In this document: positions 34,779 to 47,753 of the stretch, one piece after another | Numbering within the stretch: position 1 is the first letter of the stretch | Layout of the letters: every line of letters begins with the position of its first letter | Notes under the pieces: generated by a model | Databases searched by the model: none | What the model was told of the DNA's origin: nothing | Seen by the model: the letters and a program-made list of their open reading frames with translations, nothing else | NCBI RefSeq assembly: GCF_036417845.1 | Contig: NC_089981.1 | Coordinates: forward strand, 4,171,501 to 4,235,500 | From: Apteryx mantelli | Lineage: Eukaryota > Chordata > Aves > Apterygiformes > Apterygidae | Length of the DNA: 64,000 bases | Direction of reading: 5' to 3' | Made by a program: the position numbers and the translations under genes

Positions 34779-37700
34779 ACACCTTAGAGCTGTGTAAGTC
34801 TCAGGTCTTGGCTTCTCCTGGCATTAAGGGGAATAACTAAGTATTTTGAGAGGTTATGCTTTCCCACTAGCTCCTACGAGCTTCAGAGAGTGGTGTCTGC
34901 TCACGTTTCTACACAAAAAAAGTGATGGTGGTGCTAAGCTTCCAAGAGAAAGTAAATCCTTCAGTGTGGCAGAGCACAAGCAGGTTTCATCTCACATATA
35001 TTGGTGTGCTGACATGAGGTGCCTCAACTTGAGAGAGCTGCTGAAGACAGCAAGAGACCTTTGAGGGAACTGAGATTCATTGCATGGTAAAATAGGAGCA
35101 TGAGAGGAGCAGGATGCTGCACTAGGTGTCTGCCTTACAGTGAAGGGTGACATACACTGTACTAGACTTTCCAAGGCTCCCAGGAACACTGTGGACACAG
35201 AGGCCGTTCCCCAATGCCAGGCATTCACTCCGATTTTCATTAGTCTGTGCCAGCCTGGTGTCTCTGGGAACGCTTCATTTAAAGGAGCTCTGCTAACACC
35301 TTTCCAAGGCCTTGACCTTATGTCATAGCTGAGCTTTGTAATCTATCAATATAACCTAATTCCTAGCTGAACACTGAAAATTTCCCTAAAATTCTTAACA
35401 GTACTGTTCTTGATTCATCGAGTTTTCCTCAACTGTTTGCAGCAGGGAAACCCCCAAAGGCCCCTATGACCTCCTGACTCTGGGCAATGGTGTTCTACCA
35501 CAAATAGACTTACTTTAGCATTGCTGTCATGACAAGTGATTCAAGGCAGGGATTTTCCCAAATCTCCTCCTGGAACTGAGATTTGGGGAAGGAAAGAAGA
35601 GGAACAGGATTCTGGATGGTGGATCAGAAGGCTTTCTTAGAAAAGCAAACTGTAGATTTGAAGAGACAGCAGCTCTTTAACATTTTAAATTCCCTAATTT
35701 TGTCTGGGTTTCTCGAGGTGGAGACTAAGGGATAGGTGAATGCACGGCTTAGATGAATGTGGGGCTTATGCAAATCTGTTCTTTTTGATGATATTTGTCA
35801 GAAAGCATATTTAGGTTTGAGATTGTGATTCTTGATTGAAACATGCTGCCGGTTCTGCTGATGCTTAGCTCTAGATGGCTTTGACTATCATCTTAAACAT
35901 CAGCGCAGAGAGAGGTGTGCAGACATGACTCATTGCTGTGCAGGGAAGCTCTCTGATGACAACCTACCTGTCTTTTTCTGGAAGAGTAGGATTGTACATT
36001 GCTCTTCCCAGAGACCTGTAAACATACACAGGAAAATAAAATGATGCCTGTGATTTCTTTTCAAGCTATTTCCTTCCTGTGAGCTGGGAGTCCACTGAAA
36101 GAGACAATTTTGGACACCTCAGAAATCTGGTTTAAAAATCTCACTTCTCTATCCAAGATAAGGACAGTGCAACATTGATATGTGCAAAAACTGTGTTCTT
36201 CACATATCTGATGATACTTAATGATGAGAAACAAGAGATAAACCTTGAGCTTCAGCCTCTGCAGCAACAGAAAGATGACAACTAGCAGCACCAAAAGGCT
36301 ACATTTTCAATTTCTTTTTCCCGCTTTTTAGGACCGTCAGGCCAGTGGGATAATAGTGCATATAGTCCAAATGCTTTTACTACCCCGTGCATATTCTAAT
36401 TTTAGCGTTACTGAGATAAATGGCTTCTGAGATAGTGATGGCCTTTAATCATCACTACTTGATCAAAATTCAGACTATAACATAGTGAAGATAAGTTTTC
36501 TCCCCAGCCGTGTGTCTTTGGGCAAAAATAATGATGTTTCGCAGTCATATCAGCTCTCTGTAAAATATGCTGGCAGCAGTTTGAAAGAAAGAGACTTGTA
36601 AAATCCTTCTTTAGGGTGCCATAGATGATCACAGGGACACAATCTTTGCTAGAGTTATGCACAGCTTTAAGGAGAGGAAGTCAGGGGAAATAACAGCCCT
36701 AACAGGCTTGCAGTGAAATGCAAAGGGAATCCGCGAGACCTCTTTCCATCCCCCTTTGACTGTAAACCTTATGCAGAGGCAGGAACCTCTCACCTGTCTG
36801 AGATTAATTCTGTCACTTTCAGCTCAATAAAGATTTCAACTCCTTCTGCCAACTGAGGGACAGCATTTGTAAACTCAGCCAGAAGGGATGAAACATCGTT
36901 TAGCGCTAGAACACCTATCCTTAGAGCTAGCTTAGCTGAATTGATAAAAGGATTCCAAAGCCTTTCCCAACTTTCTCATCTCCCAGAAATGATTGGTCGT
37001 TTATTCTCAAAATCACATTGATGGCAGACATGTAGTTGGTAAGTCACCATCTTATTCCGTCATTCTTTTAAGTGAAACAACACCGCAGCTTGATTAACTT
37101 TCAGATTATGTCCAATGTCCTTAAAATAACTACCGGTTCACTCAGTTGCCTCAAGTGGATTGCTGATATGTGGAGATGAAAAGCAGGAATAAGTTCTTGT
37201 TACTTCACAATGGTAGCAAAATTAGAAGTCAATCTTTTCTGCATTTCTGTAGTTTTTTCATGTTTCCAGGCAGAAGGGGAAAAAGGAGGTAGTAATGGGT
37301 GACAGAAGAGGGAGATTTAACAGAAGAGGGACAGTTACTTTCCCTAGTGTTTGGGGGGCAAAAACACGGGTGTCTCTTCTCCAAGATTTCCTTTGCAGAA
37401 CTTCAGGTTCTGTGTGTTGCACTGGAAGAGGCTACTCCTTTCAAATACTGAAGACGTAGCAGAAATGGCCATAAATTCAAATCACATTGCTTTTCTCCTC
37501 TTGAATATCTTTGAAAGCTTTTTCGCATCTTGACGGACTGGTGGTTTTCCTACATGAGCAAACGTTCCTAATAGAACAGAGAACTGCAGTTCTGTGCCAC
37601 GCGCTCCTCAGGCAGGAGTCCTGTTTGTGCTTGGAACTTGCAAGTTAAAAGTCAGGATTCCTCCAGCTTTCAGCAGCAGAGGAACACAGTCTTTCAAGAT

Positions 37701-37789
37701 AGAAGTTGCAGATACAACCAGTTAAAAGTCCACCTAAAATCACTTCTAGCAATTTCGTACCTTTCTGAATCTCACCCTTGGAAGCTGAT
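34779..37789. other. No gene seen between OR pseudogenes
   Basis: No supportable coding sequence or mobile element recognised in this 3 kb. Confidence 0.5.
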
Positions 37790-38788
37790 CAAATCTTCCT
37801 TGGAAGTCCTACTCTTTGTACCAAGGTTTTGATAAATTCTCCCCAAACAAAGTTCTCTTTCTAACAAGTCTGCTGAAGTTTCTCTGATATGACCTAAAAC
37901 TCTCCTCAGAGCATCCTTCACCTCCTTATTCCTTAGGCTGTAGCTGATAAGATTCACCAGTGCAGTCACCACTGTAGAGAACAGAGAGGCCCGTTTATCT
38001 CAGTCCAATGAGTAGCTGGATGTTGGGCTACTGCACATAAAAATGGTGCTGCCATAAAACAAGAAGAGAGCTCTCAGATGGGAAGCACAGGTGGAGAAGG
38101 CTTTGCATCTCCGCTTGGAGGAGTGGATCCTCAGGGTGGTGGAGATGAGGTAGATGGAGGAGATGAGAATTGCCAGAGATGTGAAGATGCCACGAAACAC
38201 ACCAAAAATGTGAAGTTCCGTCTCTTTGCTATAGGTGTCAGAGCATGAAAGCTGGATCCTAGGGGGATGTCACAGAAATAATGACCGATAACACCAAAGT
38301 CACAGAAAGAGAATGTGAAGGTGGAGATAGTTTGCGCAAGTGCGTGGACAAAGCCAGTGAAACAGGAGATGATTACCATCTGTGTACAGGCTTTTGAGGA
38401 CATGACAGTTGCCTAAAGGAGAGGGTTACAGAGAGCCACATGCAGTCATATGCCATTACTGCCAGCAGGAGACACACAGCACTAGCCATGAGGAGACAAG
38501 TGAATAGCTGTGCCACACAGGCACTGACTGAAATGGCTCTCCTCACTGCTGAAGAGTTCACCAGCAACCTCGGGGAGATAGCTGAGGAGTAACAGAAATC
38601 CACAGAAGCCAAGTTACTGAGGGAAAGGTACACAGTGTGTGAAGCCGGGGGATCAACCTTCATCTACATGATCCTTCCAAGATTCCCTAATAATGTGCTT
38701 AAAAAAAGCGGGTTACCTTCACCTCTTGGCTTTCCGTTAGTCCAGAGAGGATAAACTCAATGGCCACACAGTGATTCCTCTCAGGCAT
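37790..38788 (-). pseudogene. Olfactory receptor pseudogene, multiply disrupted
   Basis: Minus-strand OR remnant spread over several frames. From ATG 38788 it reads MPERNHCVAIEFILSGLTES and then QEVKV, and within about 20 codons runs into stops. TM1 is missing, and homology resumes with DPPASHTVYLSLSNLASVDF (TM2). MAYDC replaces MAYDR and the following AICNPL segment is damaged. Later pieces lie in other frames: FVHALAQTISTFTFSFC, IRIHSSKRRCKAFSTCASHL and NLISYSLRNKEVKDALRRVL. The opening and the SLRNKEVKDAL end suggest a family 5/8/9-type class II receptor, different from the two + strand ORs. Confidence 0.88.
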
Positions 38789-40439
38789 GTTGCTAGCACA
38801 CTCATGTTATCTCCCGACAAGAAACTGGTTCAACACCTAGAAGTAATGGGAAACTGGCAACACACAATGGATTGTCTCAGTAGCCACAAGGAAGTACGGC
38901 GCATTTTCATCATAGCTTCTGACTAGACTTCTTTAATTACGCATTGAAATGACTTGTGAAACAAGGGAGTACTCTTCCTATTTTTCAGGTGAGATAAGAA
39001 AGCGCAGAAAGAGAAAATAATTTATTCAAAAGGAAGCAGCAGCACTGTGAAACACCAGTCCTAGTCTGGCACTACAATGGTTTTCGTGTGCCCTCTTTCT
39101 CCTCTTTTAAGGAAAAAAGTCTGCTTTTCTTGAGGACATCTATGGAGCACTCTTCTCCCCTCACTCGTGGCCACGGTTGGGTGTACAGTATCATCCAAAT
39201 GGCCCACTCCAAGGGCAATGGCCCGCTTGTTCCTGAAGATAGGTGGTCTTGACACTAGTTCAGACATCATTCTTCCTGTATTGCAATCACCAATACATTT
39301 TTTGCCTACTAGCTAACTCCCCCGGGCATTGGTAGCAGGGTAGTTAGAGCTCAGTATGGGCCACAAAGTCCATTAACAGGACAAAGCAGCCCCCGTTCAG
39401 CCTTGCTGAAATAGGAATATAATGGTTAGGCTGCAGCTGTGCCAACTTGCTAAGACCTGCCTTCATTACATGGACCTCCACCACCCTGACCTTTGGGACT
39501 GCAACTTGTAAACATACAAATAACACATCCACATCCTGGCAGAAGAAAGTAAGAGTTTCCTCTCTTGTATGAAAGGTGCCAAGCACTAAATGGCAACAGC
39601 AGCAGGAAAACTCAGCTTTGCATCTTCCCAAAGAGGAGGAGATACCACAAGATCCTCCAGGTTTGGCTGAGAAAGGATTTCTCATTTGCTTGCATCCCTG
39701 TTGTCAAGGGAAAGTGGCCATCTTCTGCTCAGGAATAAATTGGGAAGAGTCACCAAATGAAATAACTTTCCATTTAGAGGGTGAAAAATCTCATGCTAAA
39801 AGGGAAGGAATCCTGAACAAGAAGGGAATCACTCATCCCTGTAAAGGTTCTACCAGCTTCACCTCACATGAAAAATTATTGTTAATCTCTTGGAGGTTAC
39901 CAGTAACCTGGCTGACGCTCTCAAAGCGGAGTTCTTATCACGTGGGTGACTGAATGGAGGTTTCAGTTCTTGCTGAGGTCTGTTTCTAGCATAGGCTTCA
40001 AGGTATTGCATAGGTACAAAACTATTCTCTTACTGACCTGTTTCATCCAGAAAGGCAAGAGAAGATACTGTAGATACCAAGCCAGTTTATTCCCCCCTTG
40101 AGCCAAATCTTCAGAAGTACTTGCCCATTTCAAGAAGCAGACAGCAGGATTAAAACCAGCCTATAATGGTTAGGTACACAGTTTAAGTGAGGAAAATGCT
40201 TACCCTGCTTAGATGCACAAAAGACCAGACTGCCTTTACACACTGAGTCATCTTTGCATAGCTGGCTGTTGTTTATCTCCAACCTACCCAACCTTTTCTG
40301 CCCTGAAGCACAGCAACTAGCCCAGTTAATTCTCAGAAAAGGGCTTCAATGAGCTTGCTATCAACAGGTTGCTCTCTTCCATGGACTACTTGGGAAACTG
40401 AAGGAGGAAATTTCCCTCTCCTGCCCCAATGTGAGGGAT

Positions 40440-40607
40440 CAAACACTGGATTAGGTGCAAATTTGTAGAATCTCCATCTGTGCTGACATTTAAAATTCAG
40501 CTGGATTGGGCCGGAGCAATCTGATCTGACTGAACCTGCTTTGAGGAGGAGGTTGGACTTGATGACCTCCAGAAATCCTTCCCAACCTAAATGATTCTAT
40601 GATTCTA
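40440..40607 (+). mobile_element. CR1 LINE 3' end
   Basis: The segment follows the usual CR1 3' terminal sequence: CTGGATTGGGCC, then GAGCAATCTG, CCTGCTTTGAGGAGGAGGTT, GACCTCCAGAAATCCTTCCC and the terminal tandem ATGATTCTATGATTCTAT. This 5'-truncated form is typical of sauropsid CR1 insertions. Confidence 0.88.
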
Positions 40608-43600
40608 TCTGCAGATTGAAAATGATCTTTTTGATCTCTAAAATGAAGAAATAGGCCTACCTTCCTTGCATGAAGGTGCGAGAAATTTTATGCCATATTG
40701 ATCCCAGAAATAAACTCTTACTTCAAAAGCTACAAACATTTCATGTACCTTCGTAAGAGTGAGTAGCTTCCTTCTTCACTACAAAGACATCTTACTGAAA
40801 CAAGTCAGAAGATTTATCTAAACAGAAAAACTTTAGGACTTCAGATTTGCAATAGAGCCCCTCCCTGCTCCAGGTAAATGCCCAGATAAAGGTTCTTTGC
40901 TTTGATGTTTGCAGAACTACGCAATTCAGTACTGCCTTTGGAGCAACAGCTCATTCTTTTCCCTATATGTTGCAGCTGACCTGCAGCCTGGGCGTTGTGA
41001 AACATTAGTGGAGTGACACGCTGAGAAACAACTTCAATATGAAATGTGATATTCTAACACTCAGCTTGCCGCTTTGGAACTCTTTCTTCAGAAAAATGGT
41101 GTTACTGAAGTACTTAGTGTATTTATGACTCTCGATGCAGTTTAATGTCTGTAAATTAGATCTCCTGCAAGACACCAGGCCTTAATTAGGAGTCTCAGCA
41201 GATGCACTGTAATGAAGAATCTTTCTGTGAATTAATTTCCCCTACCCTTGGTTAGGGGTCTAGTCAACATCTATTCTGGGCTCCCCCTATAGACAAAGGA
41301 AGCAATATCACCTTCAGAGGACAATTCATCCCATCTTAAGATAAGTGTGATAAGCAGAAGGAATCATCCTCTAAGGGTGTCTTTGTTGTCATTGATTATA
41401 GGACATGCCCGTCTCATTCCCTGCCCTTACTACTTTTTACTAGTGAAACTGATGACATAAGTGTCCTAGCAAATTCAGTGAACCCTGGTCATGCCTGTCC
41501 CTATCAACTCTCCAGAAAGCCCAAGTACCTTGGATTTAGATCATTAACTTCCAGATAACTATAGCAAAAGAAGAGTAATTCCATGGCATGAGTAATTCCC
41601 TAGCCCATGAGACTAAGGGACAGGGTAAGAAATAAGACGTACAAAATAGCTGCACAGTAATGGCATGGTGGAAAGAAAGCCTCAGCAGCCTCAAACTCAC
41701 CGCTGCTCCTGTTACTGCCATTCTTTCTTCTCCCCTTGGCATCTCTATCTTCCTTGCTTTTTTGCACCTGATTTATCAGCCAGAGCTCAAGGGTAAGGAA
41801 TAAGATCTATTGAAAAAAATTAACAGAGCTTTAGACTGCAAACTTTAATATAGATTCTTTTAATAATAACAAGACCATATTCATGTAAATAGCAGTACAG
41901 TGCAAGATATCAGAGGAATCAGTTCTGCTTATCTGACTCTGAAGAGCTGCAGTGCAACTCCGTGGAGTTTAAGCATTAAGTATGCCATCTGAATGTGAAA
42001 CCACCTCTGTTATTAATTGTGATCAAACTTGATAATTCTTCCTCTCATTAAAATGCACAGTCCTGATACACAGCTGGTTTTTCCACAGAAGACTCCTGTT
42101 GTCTCTAATAACACATCTACCCTTGGACTCGTGCCCTTTGTTAGATAACCTCTTTGGCTCATGGACCATCTAGTTTCAGGCAGCCTGCTCATCTGTGGAG
42201 CAGATATTTTGCTGTGATAACCTGTTCATGTGTGGACCATCCAGGCTCAGATTATGTGTCCATCCATCGGGGTAGATTTTTCTTCAAATGCAGATAGAAA
42301 ATTCTTCAAGTAGGTAATCGCTGGTGATTTGCTTAGAGTTCTGGTGCGTCTCTCTCTGTTCTTGCAACCTCTCTCTGTTCTTGCAATATCACTGGACACT
42401 TATTGAAATTACTTTACGATAAGATGATGAAGACAGCTGTTCTGGGAAGCTGAGGAGCCTTTGAGACATACGAACAAAGACCCTTCCCCTGATTCTGGCA
42501 GGAGTTTAAGGACATCTCTACCTGCCAGAAAAGCTAGCTTACTTGTGCTACTTCGAGGGCTTAGAGGTTGTTTGACAAACTGTTGGCCTTCAGAGCAGAG
42601 AGCTGAATTGGGTTACTCAGCTGAAGAGTGATCTGCTCTGACTGTCCCTAGCAGGGAAAGTCATCAGTGGGGCTTAGGCAGGCAGAAATGTCCCAGGTAA
42701 CGCAGCCTTGGTTAGACTGTGCTTACAGTGGCTGCTCGTGTTGTGGAGTGGGGGCAACTCCCGGGACAATGAATGTGCAGTGCCGTGTGTAAGATGATGA
42801 GTGAGGGAAGCTCGTCTGTTTGGGCTGCACCATGAGGTCTGCAATGTATTTGCATTGGACCGAGTCCTCTTCCAGACTGCATTAGACTGGCAATGTAATG
42901 GCTTCCGGAGTTCTCGTCTAGACTATGTGAAAGCCGTGGTGTTCAGAAGATAGCTGGGTTAAAAGTGGATCAACAGGTATTGCTTGTCTGGGTTATTTAT
43001 CTTTCTTTCCTGCAGTCCTCTCTCACAGTTTAGTCAGCAATATCTGAAACATCCATGGTATTCTAGGAAGCATGAAAATGTTTGCCTGCAGAAAATTTGT
43101 ACTTCTAGATCCTGCCAGAGTTGCTCTGGGAACTGACTGGTTATTGTTTAATAGCACCTGTCGGTCTTAATGGTAAAGCTATGGATATGGAAGAGTGGAA
43201 CATATTTCTTCCTCAGACACTACGTTTACACATTAAGGGGTCTAAGTGGTTCAGGATGGGCAGAATGGGTTGCTCTGAGTGATGACCCCCAGTGAGAGGG
43301 AGTGTAGCTTTTTATGGGACCTTTACTTGCAGTCCTTCCTAAGGATAGGGAAAAATGGTCTTACACCCATTTGTCTAATAACTCTGTGTATTGAGGCAGT
43401 GTTATAGCAAGTTCCGTTTCCTTCTCTGTGCTACTTCCATGGCCAAAGCAGCTGAGACTGAAGTCTTTCCCTACTGAAGCCAGTGGCTTTTTGTTCTCTG
43501 AGAGCCAGCTCCCTGAGTCAGATGGAATGTGATCCAAAACCAGAACTCAGGGCAGCATTAAGCTGCATTAACGTGGACTTGAAATAATTCCATAAACCTG

Positions 43601-44340
43601 AGCTGGTCACTCTACACTCTTCCTGTAATTCATAGATATAAATATAGACCTTTCAAGGGAGACAGAGACAGGTGTGATCAATCTCTCTTCCAAAACTATG
43701 GAGGCAAACAGACTTTTATTTGCCTTCATGAGCTATAGAAAGAGCCTACAAGTTTGGTTTATGCTTTGGCAGCTCATTAACAGAAGTCTAAACTTAAGTA
43801 GGATGAATCCCAGCCTCAGCATTTGTAAAAAATTCTTCTGTGTGCACATTTTCAGCCTGCGATGAATGTGAATTGGTTCAAGGATATTCACCCACAACAA
43901 AAGAGAGTAGGCTGTCCCTCAGGACCACCTGCTGTGTGGTAACTTTGTTCTTGCATGGAAGACTCGAGTCGCCCACATCACTAATACTGTAAACAGTCTA
44001 TGGTGCCTGATGAATGTGACCCACTTTTGCTAAAAGGTTAATGATCACCTTCAGACTGTGAGTCAGGAAAAAAAAGACTACAAGGATGTATGAGGTAAGG
44101 GAATGGAAACAGAACATGGAAGCGATACTGCTGAACCGGTACTAGTTAGCAACAGTTGAAAACAAAGCTGGGATATCTTCAAGGCATCAAACTTGAAAGT
44201 AAAAACTTAGGTGAAAATAATCGCCTTCAAAAGTGTCACAATTGTACTTTCTCACAGTAAAGCTGTAGCTCTTGCTATTACAGAAAAGTTTTTAATATTT
44301 AATATTTATTTTTAATATTTAATACTACTGTTTCCAGGGT

Positions 44341-44815
44341 CTGAGGGCACTAACAGGCCTTAATGGGCCTGATCATCCTCGCCTGAGGCAGCCACTGGCA
44401 CCTCCTGCCCATGGGCCAAGGAGCCCCATTTAAGCTCAACCCTGGGACTTCAGTTTCTGTCTGAGCTACCCTAGAGGAGCACTGATCTCCAGCTCAGCTC
44501 AGCGTGCAGACTCCATTGCTCTGGACCCTGCCCTTTGGGCTGACTTCCCAGCTTGACCCTGGACCTATCTTGTCACTTTGGGCCTGCCCAGTAGGCACTG
44601 GACTCTCTCTGTCCCTGGTTACCCTCACCAGGCCTGATCCTGGCTCTGACCCGCAGGCTGACTTCTCAGCTTGACCTCATACCTGCTTCATCACCAGGAA
44701 CTCTCCTGGTCATCTGGACTCTTGGTTGAACTTGCTACCATCTCTAGGTCTTCTCTGCCCACCTGGCTCAGGGCCAGAGGGGCAGGCCCTGGCTGCAGCC
44801 TCCTGAACTTATCAT
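44341..44815. other. GC-rich island in AT-rich surroundings
   Basis: About 475 bp rich in CCTG and CTGG words, abruptly bounded on the left by an AT-rich tandem repeat and on the right by A-rich DNA. Phrases such as GGCTGACTT...CAGCTTGACC occur twice (about 44538 and 44658), an imperfect internal duplication of about 120 bp. It may be an old mobile element or LTR; no terminal motif was found. Confidence 0.4.
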
Positions 44816-47753
44816 TCTACACATCCTGAATAGGGAAAAGGAAGGAAAAAATGGGCACTTCTATGGCATAACTCATCTCATCCTGTAGCAGATGTCTAAG
44901 ATACTCACATGAACCATTCTGTAAAAACACCTGTTACTTTTTTTCCTCCCCCTCCCTATTGAGAAGAAACTAAGATGGAAGACAGAAACGAAGGCATGCT
45001 TAAAGGTATATCTCTAGGTGAGATGAATTCCATAAGCAGCCATATGTATGTAGAGCTACTCCAGATTTATTAAATAAACCAACTATTCCTTCACTGCCAT
45101 ATGTATAACAGGGATGCTATTTTTTTTTTTTTTCAGGAAAGGATATTAAAGTCCGCTGGTTGGATTCCAACTCTTTCCAGTCAACTTTGATGGCATTCTA
45201 CTAGACAAATGTCTGATAGAAAACACTCTTTGATTAATTCTGCTCGTTCCTGCACCAAACCAAGCTCCATTCACACTCATAACAAACTGACTGTCTGACT
45301 AGTAGGTAAACGGGCGTATGAATTCCTGAGCTGACTTTTGAAGGTGTGCAGGATATACAGAGTTACCTGTGAAGACAGAAATGGATGGTCAGCATCTCTG
45401 GGGAAAATAAGGTTTCACATGCATTTGTCTGCATGGGATTACAATGATATTCCAGAGTAGATGTCAACTGCACTTAAACTCCAGGACTATGAAAAGAGTT
45501 AAATTCATATCCATTTTCACTTATCACGTCTTTATTAAACCAAAGGTAAGTAACTGCAATTTGTTTGCACGGAACAATACATCACTACAATCTTCTGCTG
45601 CTGTATCAATTCGATCAATAAATTGGACATACAAGCCACAAAGAACACGTGTGAAAATGAGGCTATTCTAGGATTCCTAGACTGTAACCTTCTAGTTCCA
45701 CATTGTCCTGAAACGATGTTTTGCTAAATTTCAGTCTACTTTTAAATAGAAACAGACTTTATCTCTGTTATTTCTGTTTTGTATAACAGAGATGGTCTCT
45801 TTCCAAAATGTTGAGAAGATTTGGATTTATTCCACTCTTGGTAATACCCAGCACTCTGAAAAAGAAGGAGATCTGAACAGGCTTTTATCTATCTGGGTAG
45901 GTGGCTCTCCATGACCCGAGGTTACACTAATAGGATAAAAACAGGAGAAACTGCTGGACATTACAGAGAGTGAAAGAGGCTTGTCAGGAACTCCCCATGG
46001 GTGAAGGATATTGAAAGACAGTGAAATAGGATTGCTGTCTTAGCAAAGTTGCTCAGGAAGGCTAGAGTTACCAACATAATCATATAAATAGCAAATACAG
46101 GTGTGAAACGAGCAAAACAGGAGTCAAAAGGGAAAGCATAGTTGGGAGGGGAAGAGAGGAAAGAGAAATATAAGCTAATGACATTAGGGCTGCTTGTGGG
46201 TACCTGTTGATTAGTCCTGAATCTGATCAACACAGCCTGGAACAGGACAATAAACTTGTATTTCTGACCATACCACAGGTGTCAAAGTTGCTTCTGCAGT
46301 CAAGGAAACCTGCACTGTTTCTCCTAACATCAATGAAGGGGTCACCCCGGAGGGCTCAGAGGATTTCTGCAACATCTCAGGGAATATACATCCAACGTAG
46401 AGGGAAAGGAGAGAGATTCCATGACTAATCCCTAAAACCACAAATTAATATGCTTCATATTCATACTCATAGGGTGAGGTAGGAAAGGGCATGTGGGTGG
46501 CAATCACAGCTGTTGCTCCTATATAAATGACATTGTTAGCCACATCTGTGTTTTTTTCTGTAAAGGAGAAGAGGGGGAATTGTTCTCTAGTTGCTGAAAG
46601 CAAAGGTCTGTGGCAGTCCACCTGGGACGTGTATTGCCTAACAAATTCTTTAGCTTGGAAGTTATCCTTGGCAAGGTAGTGTTGTGACCAAAAAGCTTAG
46701 ATGCCCTGAATGCCTAACTCGTAGTGCTTCTAGCTTTTAAAATTTTATCAAGAGGTCTTGCTTGGTTAGACTTGTTCTTTTTCAGTCTGTCTAGGGGTGT
46801 TCTGCTCCTGTTGATTTCCTTCAACTGTAGTATGCTTTTTCTTTTTTGAAGTGGAGATCTACAGGGTTGTGAAATTGTGGACTTGTTTATGTTCGATGAG
46901 TTCTCTGTAGGTCTCCTAATTTAGTCTTTTGCTCAAAGTAGGCCTAATTAGATTAAGACATTAAGGGTCTTATCCAGCTGGTTTTTCCCTGTCTCCAAGT
47001 ATGAAGGTTTCACAGTCTCTCTAGGCTTCTGTCCCAGTGTTTTGTCACCCTCTGGATGAAAAATGTTTTCCTTGTTAACAAACTTGTTTGCATTGGAATT
47101 TTTCATCCTGTAAGCACCATGTGTAAACAGTGAGAGGGGGAAGCTAGTCTATTTAGTCTACGCCATGAGGCCTGGGCTATCTTTTAATAAGTCCTCTTCC
47201 AGACTGCCTTCAGGGGGCTATGTATGAAAGTGGGACCTCTCATTTCTGTTTCTCTGTGTGTCTGGTCACCATGTACTGAGTTCAAGGGAAAAAGTCTGTA
47301 TGTAGGTGACAGAGCAGAAATATTCAGTACTACTACGCTTGCTAACATGCGTGCTATTTCCAGCCTGCCTTCCCCCCCCATGTCTGATATGGGGAAAGAA
47401 CTCCTCCTGCAAGGTACTGGGGAATTCAATAAATGCTTGTTACTTAAATTACTGCTTGCCTTGGTCAGTGAGGAACAGGACAATGAAGCTGAACCAGGTG
47501 TCTGGGTTACATAGCCCATGTCTTTTCTCTAGTCTTCTCTCCTCACTCAAGCTAGGAGAGAATATCTATGAGGCCTGATTCTTAGGCTTCCTTGAGTCCA
47601 CATGCTGCATAATGCATGTATGTGATCTATTTGCTCTGTGGTGTGGTTTTCTTTTTTTTCTTTTTCTTTTTTTTTTCTCCAGGTGACTATTCCTATATCA
47701 GGACATAGGAACTGTCTCCCGAAGTCTGTGCCCATCTCATAGCACTACCACCA

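Larger units (their letters stand above)
38789..47753. other. Gene-free interval with scattered repeats
   Basis: About 9 kb with no coding sequence I can support. It holds a CR1 3' end (40440-40607), AT-rich tandem TTTAATATTTAATATTTA (44288-44325), a GC-rich block (44341-44815) and two related 80-90 bp segments at 42790-42890 and 47120-47205. Confidence 0.5.

Noticed and set aside
47030..47080. Antisense CR1-like phrase (CCAGTGTTTTGTCACCCTCT)
   Set aside because: Only about 40 bp resemble CR1 and the flanks do not follow it; too little to annotate.
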